Virus record (IMG/VR): IMGVR_UViG_3300022074_000161
Span: 1-35,854 of that record
DNA from: a virus
Length of the DNA: 35,854 bases
Reading direction: 5' to 3' (one strand)
Positions 1 through 6,526 of this stretch are shown one piece after another. The notes below the pieces were generated by a model. The model did not search any database. It was not told the origin of the DNA and saw only the letters and a program-made list of their open reading frames with translations. The position numbers and the translations under genes were made by a program. The stretch's first letter is position 1. Each line of letters opens with the position of its first letter.

Positions 1-176
1 ATCATAATAAAGGACGAGAGGAAACAAAACCGACTCAACTGCTTAAGTTCGACTTAAATGTGACTGAACACAACCTTGAAAGTCTTATATTGAGTGGGTT
101 TGTTTCCCCACTATTAATATAAACCATATTCACGAATAATGCAAGTATGTGTGTGCAACCTAACAAACTGGCACAT
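1..176. other. Non-coding stretch downstream of the methyltransferase gene
   Basis: I see no credible gene here. Two structured sites are visible. A perfect inverted repeat TTAAGT-TCG-ACTTAA lies at 43-57. A hairpin AGTGGG / CCCACT with an 8-nt loop lies at 93-112. The hairpin is about 65 nt past the stop of the minus-strand methyltransferase gene and could help end its transcript, but no T tract follows it on either strand, so a terminator call is weak. Confidence 0.4.
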
Positions 177-1025
177 TCACACGAAATTCTCCAAGTTTAT
201 GGTGTATTCTGATACTCGGTTTTGAATTAACTTACCATAAGATTCATGTAACTCACATCCAATATAGTGACGACCTAATGACTTTGCAACCATGCCAGTA
301 GTTCCTGATCCCATGAACGGATCAAGAATTATATCTCCCTTCTGACTACCTGACATAATACAAGGTTCAATTAACTCTGGTGGATATACTGCAAAATGTG
401 CATCTTTATATGGTTTAGTCTTAATGTTCCATACACTTTTTTTTCTTTTTAATCCTTTACCATCTATAGTTGATTCTTTAATTGAATCAACATCAAAGTA
501 ATAGTTTTTACTTTTACTTAATAAGAAAATATATTCATGTGATTTGGTGCATCTATCTCTTACACTTTCTGGCATAGGATTTGGTTTACTCCATATTATA
601 TCTTGCCTTAAATACCACCCATCTTTTCTTAATGCAAATGCTAACATCCAAGGGATTCCAATTAAATCCTTACTTTTATATCCCTCTAACTTATTCCCAC
701 GAACTGGGGAAAAACTGGGTAAATCTTGATTTGTTTTACTTACTGTTTGTTTTGGATAATTTCCATCACTACGATAGTTATAATAAGTATCTCCAATATT
801 AACCCACAATATTCCATCATCAGTTAGAACATCCCTCACACTACGGAATACTTCAACTAATTGTTCAATATATTTTTCTGGTGATTCTTCCATACCAATC
901 TGGTCATCTTCTCCACCATAGTCACGAAGTCCATAATATGGTGGTGAAGTAACACACATTTTTACTGGTTCAGTTATTGTTGGAATTGTTTTTCTACAAT
1001 CTCCGAATAGTATTGTATCCTTCAA
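177..1025 (-). CDS. Beta-class DNA methyltransferase (SPPY type, probably N4-cytosine)
   Basis: This 282-aa protein should transfer a methyl group from S-adenosylmethionine to an exocyclic amino group of a base in DNA. The catalytic motif IV (TSPPYYG, residues 26-32) comes before the SAM-binding motif I (DPFMGSGTT, 235-243), which is the order of beta-class amino methyltransferases. SPPY rather than DPPY favours N4-cytosine as product, but N6-adenine cannot be excluded. The length suits a solitary phage enzyme and no restriction endonuclease sits beside it. The start is TTG at 1025, overlapping the TGA stop of the 45-aa ORF upstream as TTGA, which suggests translational coupling. No in-frame ATG lies upstream of the catalytic motif within the ORF. 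It is the last gene of the modification cluster. Confidence 0.93.
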   Translation of the reverse strand: MKDTILFGDCRKTIPTITEPVKMCVTSPPYYGLRDYGGEDDQIGMEESPEKYIEQLVEVFRSVRDVLTDDGILWVNIGDTYYNYRSDGNYPKQTVSKTNQDLPSFSPVRGNKLEGYKSKDLIGIPWMLAFALRKDGWYLRQDIIWSKPNPMPESVRDRCTKSHEYIFLLSKSKNYYFDVDSIKESTIDGKGLKRKKSVWNIKTKPYKDAHFAVYPPELIEPCIMSGSQKGDIILDPFMGSGTTGMVAKSLGRHYIGCELHESYGKLIQNRVSEYTINLENFV

Positions 1026-1159
1026 TCTATCAATTCCTCTAGTCCTAAAAACTCCTCCATGTAATAGTCACAAGTGACTTCATAATAAGATGCTAGTGCT
1101 TCAATATCGTTGGCATCAATACCAACTTTTTCAAATAAATCAAGTGTTGAATCGTGCAT
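1022..1159 (-). CDS. Small acidic protein, 45 aa, unknown function
   Basis: An ATG ORF of 45 codons (starting MHDSTLDLFEKVGID, ending GLEELID) fills the gap between the helicase and methyltransferase genes. It is preceded by a good ribosome binding site (TGAGG, 7-8 nt before the ATG) and by an extended -10 promoter, and its TGA stop overlaps the TTG start of the methyltransferase. The protein is strongly acidic and probably helical, with tyrosines and one cysteine in the middle. I recognise no family. Placement and coupling suggest a partner or regulator of the methyltransferase, or simply a leader cistron that delivers ribosomes to its TTG start; this is inference. Confidence 0.72.
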   Translation of the reverse strand: MHDSTLDLFEKVGIDANDIEALASYYEVTCDYYMEEFLGLEELID

Positions 1160-1181
1160 TGTTTTACCTCATAATGTTTAT

Positions 1182-1210
1182 ATTATAGCATAGTTAACTA
1201 CGAACTATGC
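1182..1210 (-). promoter_or_regulatory. Extended -10 promoter with inverted-repeat operator candidate
   Basis: Minus strand. A TGCTATAAT extended -10 (TATAAT at 1182-1187) lies 22 nt from the ATG of the 45-aa ORF. At the -35 spacing there is only GCATAG, a poor match, as expected if the extended -10 compensates. The spacer and -35 region are occupied by a perfect 8-bp inverted repeat GCATAGTT-N7-AACTATGC (1188-1210), which also overlaps the stop codon of the helicase gene. The repeat could be a repressor site. Confidence 0.6.
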
Positions 1211-2366
1211 TGATTGCAGGTTGACCATCTTTGAATACTGTATCAACAACTGTCTGTACTTTTCTTGATGTACTAATACCAACCTTGTCATATACTGGAA
1301 TACATACAAGACCAAATTTCTTAGTGATGTCTCCCTTACGAATGACTCGACCAATCGACTGACTTATACCAATGTAGTCCATTGATCTTAGAAACAATAC
1401 TGCTTCTAGACCATTGACATTGATACCTTCTGAGAGTATGCTGTGATGTAAGACTACAAATCTCTTGTCTGTCTTACCCCACGCATTGAGAACATTGAAG
1501 AACTCTTCTCTTGTCACTTTCTGACCATCAATCACACCACCAGTTTTTGATGTAATATACATGTAAGAGTAACCTCTCCATGCTAACTCATCAACAAACT
1601 TTGAGAGTGCAATTAGACTTACGATTTGCTTTGTTGATCTGGCACATATCAAAACTTTATCAACATCAACATCATCAATCGTTTCTATGATATGGTCACA
1701 ATCTTTCTCATAACCAAATCTGCTATCGTCAGTAACATCAATCTTTTTGACTACAACTTTAGGTGGTAAAATGTGACCCTCATCAACTAACTTAGGTGCA
1801 GGTACATTACAAATGACCTGACCAAAAATGTCACTATCATTCATACCAACTTTCTTAGGTGTACGAGAGTGCTTGGGTGTTGCTGTAAAGAAGTAAGATC
1901 TCTTTGCATACATTGAGCAATACTCAACTGCTTCAATAAAGTTCTTTTGAACTGAGTTGTGTGCTTCATCAAAGTATATTGTATCAATCTCAATATCAAG
2001 TGACTCTGTAATTCTATGTAATGAATGATATGTTGTGAAGATCAACTGATTTCTGATGCCATTGTGATACCAGTTTTCAATCACTTCTGTCTTTGTACTA
2101 CTGAAGTGATGAGTCTCTCCACTATGAACGTGCATCACATCTACATTTGTGATATGCTCAAGAAAATCTGCTGATAACTGATTTGCAAGTAAGATACGAG
2201 GAGCAACAACAACAATAGTTTTTGATATGCTATTCATATCGAATCTATACTGTGCATCCTCGATCATGCACATTGTCTTACCACCACCAGTAGGCACGAT
2301 AATTTGACCCTTATCACACTTCTGCATAGCAACAAGTGAATCTAACTGATGTGAACGTAATTGCAT
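1194..2366 (-). CDS. SF2 DEAH-box helicase / translocase
   Basis: Superfamily 2 ATPase acting on nucleic acid. Counted in the longer 416-codon frame (which opens at TTG 2444), the motifs are Walker A PTGGGKT (51-57), DEAH (159-162), motif III TATP (187-190) and motif VI QSIGRVIRKG (362-371). This set resembles the type III restriction Res-subunit/UvsW-like group, but no nuclease domain is visible. I prefer the ATG at 2366 (390 aa, starting MQLRSHQLDSLVAM) because the 26 codons before it coincide with a strong promoter, and that ATG sits exactly as far from the -10 as the ATG of the 1015-aa gene does from its twin promoter. The TTG start at 2444, overlapping the 134-aa gene by 11 nt, is the alternative. 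It could work with the two upstream proteins, or as a phage recombination/repair helicase. Confidence 0.9.
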   Translation of the reverse strand: MQLRSHQLDSLVAMQKCDKGQIIVPTGGGKTMCMIEDAQYRFDMNSISKTIVVVAPRILLANQLSADFLEHITNVDVMHVHSGETHHFSSTKTEVIENWYHNGIRNQLIFTTYHSLHRITESLDIEIDTIYFDEAHNSVQKNFIEAVEYCSMYAKRSYFFTATPKHSRTPKKVGMNDSDIFGQVICNVPAPKLVDEGHILPPKVVVKKIDVTDDSRFGYEKDCDHIIETIDDVDVDKVLICARSTKQIVSLIALSKFVDELAWRGYSYMYITSKTGGVIDGQKVTREEFFNVLNAWGKTDKRFVVLHHSILSEGINVNGLEAVLFLRSMDYIGISQSIGRVIRKGDITKKFGLVCIPVYDKVGISTSRKVQTVVDTVFKDGQPAISIVRS

Positions 2367-2387
2367 TAAAATCTCATTAATACTATT

Positions 2388-2431
2388 ATTATAGCAAAAA
2401 ATACTCCCCTTTTCAAGACAGTGTGACAGTT
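2388..2431 (-). promoter_or_regulatory. Sigma70-like promoter P2 with upstream TGTGACAGTT element
   Basis: Minus strand: TTGAAA (2411-2416), 17-nt spacer, TATAAT (2388-2393) with extended TG. The plus-strand sequence TGTGACAGTT (2422-2431) begins 5 nt beyond the -35 and is one arm of a wider inverted repeat, TGACAGTT-CATC-AACTGTCA (2424-2443). Spacer bases TATTTTTTGC, the upstream element and all spacings match the promoter of the 1015-aa gene. It lies inside the extreme 5' part of the long helicase reading frame and would give a leader of about 15 nt to the ATG at 2366. Confidence 0.8.
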
Positions 2432-2433
2432 CA

Positions 2434-2838
2434 TCAACTGTCAAAAAATGTCTCTAACCCTATAGGTTCACCAAAACTATAGTCATAAGTAAGTGCATCA
2501 TGACAAACGTAATGTGGATGATCTACTGACACACCTAAACGATCACACATTTCTTTATGATTATCTTCCATCAATTCTATAGCATAAAGCATATTATTTA
2601 CTACATATTCTTCTGAATGGTATTCTTCCAATCTATCTTTTAATGCAACAAGAAAATTACCATTACCTGCTGAAGGATCTATAAAAGTAGATTTAGGATC
2701 TTTTAATACATTTGAAGAAATACGATTTACCATTAAATTACATAATTCTATAGGGGTAAATACTTCTCCTGTTGAATCAATCCTAAAATCAGACCTTTCT
2801 ATATCTGATCCTACATTTTGATTATGTTTATTCTTCAT
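2434..2838 (-). CDS. Short N6-methyltransferase-like protein carrying only the SAM-binding half
   Basis: 134 aa. Motif X STGEVFTP (22-29), motif I IDPSAGNGNF (53-62), an acidic motif II region (AIELMED, 86-92) and a motif III-like CHDALTYDYSFG (112-123) match the N-terminal half of gamma-class N6-adenine methyltransferases (HsdM/Eco57I type). The protein stops where the catalytic NPPY motif would normally follow, so by itself it should bind SAM but not methylate. Short phage proteins of this kind exist, so I treat it as a gene rather than a broken one. Its ATG overlaps the TGA of the 1015-aa gene as ATGA, implying coupled translation. The upstream neighbour has the complementary feature: a clear NPPY but a degenerate motif I. 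Confidence 0.82.
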   Translation of the reverse strand: MKNKHNQNVGSDIERSDFRIDSTGEVFTPIELCNLMVNRISSNVLKDPKSTFIDPSAGNGNFLVALKDRLEEYHSEEYVVNNMLYAIELMEDNHKEMCDRLGVSVDHPHYVCHDALTYDYSFGEPIGLETFFDS

Positions 2839-5800
2839 GGAATATTCTTAATGACTTCCTTAGTACTCCATCCACTAAATTTAGTAAGCATTAATGCTTT
2901 TCTGATTTTCTCCGAATCGCAGTAATCGCAATATTCTTGTGCTTCCTCTAAATTATCAAATCCAGTAGTAAAAACTTGAATTTGAGTAAGTCCTTTATTA
3001 TGAACTACTTTAAACTCTGGAAAACCAGATAGAGTAACTGCTACTCTAATTTCTTTATTAATAGAAACATCTTCATTAGTATAAAAAGACTGAGAATTTG
3101 TATGCAAAACTTCTATCTTTCCATCAGAATCTTCCCATTTCTTACGATTTTGAGCATGATAATTACATTTAATTTCCCATTTTCTACCACCAGTAAGAGT
3201 ATTATTTACATACTCAACATTCTCTAAAGTAATATTATTAGGTAAAATAGATATATCTTTTAATGGCAACTCAATAGAACCATTCACTGTTTCAATTAAA
3301 CATTTATCTTGAATAGTATCCTCCACTGTAAGAACAACGAATGTAGATCCAACTTTGGGAAAATACTTTTTAACATCTGTACGAATATATGAAAGATATG
3401 GACGAATAGTATCAAAATGAGTTGATGGAGATATTTGAGAGGAAGGAACTACGAATGAAGTAGTCTTTGCTTTCTTCATTGCTTGTAATAAAAATAATTT
3501 ATGAAGTTTTTTATTACTATTTCTATCTAATGTAGAATAAGGTGGGTTGCCAATACAATAAGTTTTCTCTTTGTTCATTTTGTAATCCTCAATGTTGTTT
3601 AAAATATTTATTTGAGAAGAAATACTCTTAATTAAAAATCTGTGTGTTGAATTATTTTCCCACACCCAAATTTTAGAGGGTAATATACCCAAGTGTTCTA
3701 TTGCATAAGAACAGCAACTTCCACTAGGGTCTCCAACAATTAAAACATTCTCATCTTCTTCAACTTTAGGAAGTAATTTCCTAAGAAGATTTAAAGGAAT
3801 AACTTGTTGTGTTGCCTTTGTTATTCTAAAGGAATCTAGTGTTTTTGTAAAGTCTTTATGAACATTTTTTTCTATAATCGGATTGTTTTGATGTATTATT
3901 GTGGTAATATCTTTTGAGTTAATATCTTTTGTTTCAAGTAAATTGGATAATACTAATTGTGTATCCTGAGTAATAGGTATATAAAATTTAGATGTAAGTA
4001 ATTCATCAACTGTTCTTATCTTATTACCTGATTTAATGGCATGACTTAACACTAATGGTATAGACTTTAAAACATTTTTTAATTGATCTCTCTTTTCATT
4101 TTTTTCTTTCTTTGTTAATTCTCGATCAGGAAATATTGTTTTCTTTGCACTCAATTCGTTAGTATCATTATCACTAATAATAGAGCATTGTGGTTGCTTA
4201 TCTGATAACACACTTACATCATCAAGATTTTCATATAATAATCTTTCATCAGGTATAGACTTGGCAAGATTCTCAAAAGTTCCCTGTACATTGTCTTTAA
4301 TGTCAACGGAAAGAATATCAATAATATCATCATGAGATAATTTAATGAATCCATCATTCCACTCATAAACATTAACAAAGTCAACCATCTTATAATCTAA
4401 TAGTTCTTGATTATCCACTCTTGCTATGATAAACGAATTATCTAAACATTTAATTGCTCTTCTAGGTGCAAAATCAATTACATCCCAATCATGTGTTCCA
4501 CTTCCTCCACGAAAACTTAGTTGCATCCATTTTTCTATTGATGTACCTCCCCACAAGTGAACTACACAATCCCACTTCTTACAAGTAACACCTAATATAT
4601 TTGCTTGAACTGTGAGACAAATGGTTTTAGTATTCTCGTTGACAAACTTATTGATTGTATCAGAATTATGTCCACTCTCTCCTGTAATAACTAGAGGTGC
4701 ATATTCTTTTATGTAAGGTAAAGATAATTTACACGCTGCAACACTTGGAAGTGCTGCGACAATATGATTACACTTAACAATAATACGATCATAATTTCTT
4801 ATATGTCTCTGAAGAGTTGTTGTGAAATATTTGTTCCAAAAATTAGAAACTAAGTCAGGATTTAAAAATTCTGTACCATCTTCATTTGTATGAAATATGT
4901 TAGTAAAGGCATCTGGGTCATTACCAAATATTTGCCTATACTCATTATCTATTTTTGGATATGATACATTCATCTTAGGATATTGACCTTTATAATATAA
5001 TTGCTCATCCCAGTATGAATAAACAAAACGATTATCTTTAGAATATTGCCATGCTTGGTCATATGCTGTGCCAGATACCTTGAGACATTTTGCATCATTA
5101 AATTTATTTCTAACTTTTTTAAATTGGTCTGCATCTTCTCCAATATGACACTCATCAAACACTAATAAATCAATATCAGTTATTCTATCTAATGCAATTA
5201 ATTTTTTACATTTAGATGAACACAACCCTTGAATAGTTGACCAAAAAACTATTTGAATATTACTATCATCTTTCCATCTTTCATATTCTTGTTGCCAATC
5301 ACTTTTATATAGATTAACTATTCTTACATTCTTAAATTTATCGTACTCTTCACAATCTTCAATCCAAGATTGTTTAGGAGAATTAAATCTTGATACAATT
5401 AAAGTTCTAGACACATTTGCATCTACAATAGCAGAGAAAGTCATGATGGATTTTCCAGCACGACATTTAGCAAAAAGTAAAAATTCTTTCCACTTCTCCC
5501 AATTAGAAATAATCTTTTTAACAAAGTTTTTTTGATGTGGACGTAACTTTAATACTTCTCTTGTTCTTTGTATAAAAAACTTTTCTTCAATAAGATACTT
5601 GACAACATCAATACTTAGTCCATGACCCTCTTCAATTTTATAAGTTTCTCTACCAATTTGGGTGATACCAGATTTCTTTTTTAACCAAGCATGTATATCA
5701 TGATCTCTACCATCAAAATCTGTCCACCATCCTTTTTTTATTCTTGCACTACCTACTGCTTCTAAATCTTGTTTTGACTTAGTATAGTCTCCACCTTTAT

Positions 5801-5882
5801 GTCTTTCTTCATATGTGTGTATGGTTTCTCCTAAACCAAAGGCAGACGGATTACCTTTAAACCCATCAAGATAAATGTTCAT
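2835..5882 (-). CDS. Helicase-methyltransferase fusion (type ISP/DarB-like architecture, no visible nuclease)
   Basis: 1015 aa. Residues about 110-500 form an SF2 helicase: Walker A AKCRAGKS (138-145), DECH (243-246), motif III SGTAY (270-274), and a motif VI-like QLSFRGG (454-460). After a charged linker of about 190 residues, the C-terminal part resembles an N6-adenine methyltransferase, with a deviant motif I DPSGSCCSY (718-726), a clear motif IV NPPYS (779-783) and a likely target-recognition tail (to about 1000). Helicase followed by methyltransferase and recognition domain is the layout of type ISP restriction enzymes and resembles helicase-methylase proteins such as P1 DarB. I see no PD-(D/E)XK nuclease in the first 110 residues, so anti-restriction or modification is more likely than cleavage. 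It starts at ATG 5882, 22 nt from a strong -10, and heads the modification cluster. Confidence 0.88.
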   Translation of the reverse strand: MNIYLDGFKGNPSAFGLGETIHTYEERHKGGDYTKSKQDLEAVGSARIKKGWWTDFDGRDHDIHAWLKKKSGITQIGRETYKIEEGHGLSIDVVKYLIEEKFFIQRTREVLKLRPHQKNFVKKIISNWEKWKEFLLFAKCRAGKSIMTFSAIVDANVSRTLIVSRFNSPKQSWIEDCEEYDKFKNVRIVNLYKSDWQQEYERWKDDSNIQIVFWSTIQGLCSSKCKKLIALDRITDIDLLVFDECHIGEDADQFKKVRNKFNDAKCLKVSGTAYDQAWQYSKDNRFVYSYWDEQLYYKGQYPKMNVSYPKIDNEYRQIFGNDPDAFTNIFHTNEDGTEFLNPDLVSNFWNKYFTTTLQRHIRNYDRIIVKCNHIVAALPSVAACKLSLPYIKEYAPLVITGESGHNSDTINKFVNENTKTICLTVQANILGVTCKKWDCVVHLWGGTSIEKWMQLSFRGGSGTHDWDVIDFAPRRAIKCLDNSFIIARVDNQELLDYKMVDFVNVYEWNDGFIKLSHDDIIDILSVDIKDNVQGTFENLAKSIPDERLLYENLDDVSVLSDKQPQCSIISDNDTNELSAKKTIFPDRELTKKEKNEKRDQLKNVLKSIPLVLSHAIKSGNKIRTVDELLTSKFYIPITQDTQLVLSNLLETKDINSKDITTIIHQNNPIIEKNVHKDFTKTLDSFRITKATQQVIPLNLLRKLLPKVEEDENVLIVGDPSGSCCSYAIEHLGILPSKIWVWENNSTHRFLIKSISSQINILNNIEDYKMNKEKTYCIGNPPYSTLDRNSNKKLHKLFLLQAMKKAKTTSFVVPSSQISPSTHFDTIRPYLSYIRTDVKKYFPKVGSTFVVLTVEDTIQDKCLIETVNGSIELPLKDISILPNNITLENVEYVNNTLTGGRKWEIKCNYHAQNRKKWEDSDGKIEVLHTNSQSFYTNEDVSINKEIRVAVTLSGFPEFKVVHNKGLTQIQVFTTGFDNLEEAQEYCDYCDSEKIRKALMLTKFSGWSTKEVIKNIP

Positions 5883-5903
5883 AATATAATAAAAGTTATA
5901 CCT

Positions 5904-5947
5904 ATTATAGCAAAAAATACAGCACTAGGCAAACCTATGTGACAGTT
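5904..5947 (-). promoter_or_regulatory. Sigma70-like promoter P1 with upstream TGTGACAGTT element
   Basis: Minus strand: TTGCCT (5927-5932), 17-nt spacer ending TATTTTTTGC, TATAAT (5904-5909) with extended TG. The plus-strand TGTGACAGTT element is at 5938-5947, 5 nt from the -35, exactly as in promoter P2 at 2388-2431. It drives the 1015-aa gene with a leader of about 15 nt. Only one arm of the inverted repeat found at P2 is present. Confidence 0.82.
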
Positions 5948-5948
5948 T

Positions 5949-5974
5949 AAAAATTGAAATCTTAATAAAGATTT
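5949..5974 (-). terminator. AT-rich intrinsic terminator of the 70-aa gene
   Basis: On the minus strand, AAATCTT-TATT-AAGATTT forms a perfect 7-bp stem (5957-5974) followed by CAATTTTT. The stem overlaps the TAA stop of the 70-aa gene (5962-5964). The stem is AT-rich and so modest in strength. It would insulate the next transcription unit, whose promoter begins just below it. Confidence 0.55.
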
Positions 5975-6174
5975 GGATACCTTCCACTTTTCAATTCATT
6001 ACTTTCTCTTATCAAAGTAAACACCTCTGCAAGATCATTTACACTTTGAGTCATAGCACGATAACCAAGACCAATATAAATCTGACCTGCTAAAACTGCA
6101 CCAGTAGCAACACCCCAGAAAATATAATAGGCATTAGATTTAATTTGTGCCCGCAATTTACTCTTGTTTGACAT
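5962..6174 (-). CDS. Small membrane protein, 70 aa, unknown function
   Basis: A basic N-terminus (MSNKSKLRAQIKS) is followed by one hydrophobic span (about residues 16-38, YYIFWGVATGAVLAGQIYIG) and a polar, mixed-charge tail, which predicts a single-pass inner-membrane protein with its N-terminus inside. It has the look of a small conserved hypothetical of marine T4-like phages, but I cannot assign a role. The gene is a stand-alone unit: a strong promoter lies 22 nt upstream of the ATG and a terminator overlaps its stop. A GGGAG stretch sits about 16 nt before the ATG, further than usual for a ribosome binding site. Function could involve the host envelope, but that is inference. Confidence 0.82.
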   Translation of the reverse strand: MSNKSKLRAQIKSNAYYIFWGVATGAVLAGQIYIGLGYRAMTQSVNDLAEVFTLIRESNELKSGRYPNLY

Positions 6175-6195
6175 TTCAAAAAAATAGTTTCTCCC

Positions 6196-6224
6196 ATTAT
6201 AAAACCCCTGACCGAAAAAGTCAA
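6196..6224 (-). promoter_or_regulatory. Sigma70-like promoter of the 70-aa gene, embedded in a terminator hairpin
   Basis: Minus strand: TTGACT (6219-6224), 17-nt spacer, TATAAT (6196-6201). The -10 is 22 nt from the ATG at 6174, the same spacing as in promoters P1 and P2. The -35 and spacer are the same bases that form the hairpin terminator of the gene upstream. Confidence 0.78.
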
Positions 6225-6230
6225 GGGTTT
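6202..6230 (-). terminator. Hairpin terminator after the 48-aa gene
   Basis: In the minus-strand RNA, AAACCCUUGAC pairs with GUCAGGGGUUU (11 bp with one U-G) around a 7-nt loop, followed by a short UUUUAUAA tail. It lies 18 nt past the stop of the 48-aa gene. On the plus strand the same hairpin has one C-A mismatch but a longer T-rich tail (TTTATTTTTG, 6228-6237), so it may work in both directions. Confidence 0.7.
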
Positions 6231-6247
6231 ATTTTTGAATGTTACTT

Positions 6248-6394
6248 TTAGAGTAATACCTCCTTACAGATTCTTTTACATTCAGATTGCTTATCATTAC
6301 ACTCGACTAAGCACTCGTAGTAGTCTGTGATTAAATCTTTATCTTCATAATTTAGTGATCCATTGAGTTGATTTAGTGGAATTAAGTTGTGCAT
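6248..6394 (-). CDS. 48-aa twin CX3C protein, unknown function
   Basis: A 48-codon ORF with a good ribosome binding site (CGGAG, 8-9 nt before the ATG). The protein starts MHNLIPLNQLNGSLNYEDKD. Its C-terminal half has four cysteines spaced CX3C-X6-CX3C (C28, C32, C39, C43) in a segment likely to be helical (YYECLVEC...CKRICKEVLL). Two CX3C motifs on helices are typical of disulfide-stapled helical hairpins or metal-binding hairpins. I have an impression of similar YYECL.EC...CKR.CKE proteins in cyanomyoviruses, but I cannot verify this. It is too short for most gene callers. A terminator follows 18 nt after the stop. Confidence 0.78.
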   Translation of the reverse strand: MHNLIPLNQLNGSLNYEDKDLITDYYECLVECNDKQSECKRICKEVLL

Positions 6395-6481
6395 TAGTCG
6401 TTCTCCGTTTGGTTTTTAAATTAAACTCATAATATAGAGGAGTTTAACGCATCTTGACCTCCGTTTGATTCTACCATTATA
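6395..6481 (-). promoter_or_regulatory. Leader and weak promoter of the 48-aa gene
   Basis: Minus strand. A TATAAT box (6476-6481) has no good -35. Between it and the gene lies a perfect inverted repeat, 5'-TTAAACTC / GAGTTTAA (6421-6428 and 6440-6447, 11-nt loop). Upstream of the hairpin the sequence CAAACGGAGGTCAAG precedes ATG-CGT-TAA, a start codon followed at once by a stop. CAAACGGAG occurs again before the real ATG. Whether the two-codon frame is translated is unknown. Confidence 0.4.
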
Positions 6482-6526
6482 TAGTCAGGAAACCAACATT
6501 TTGAAACATATCGCAATTATGTATTT

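Noticed and set aside
93-112. Intrinsic terminator at the left end
   Set aside because: The 6-bp hairpin lacks a T tract on either strand, so it is reported only as a hairpin in a non-coding stretch.
2434-2838. Pseudogene call for the 134-aa methyltransferase half
   Set aside because: The frame is intact and overlaps neighbours on both sides in an orderly way, and I see no remnant of a downstream NPPY half in another frame. Kept as a gene.
2835-5882. Complete type ISP restriction enzyme
   Set aside because: Known members are much longer and have an N-terminal Mrr-like nuclease. Residues 1-110 here show no PD-(D/E)XK pattern, so only the architecture is compared, not the activity.
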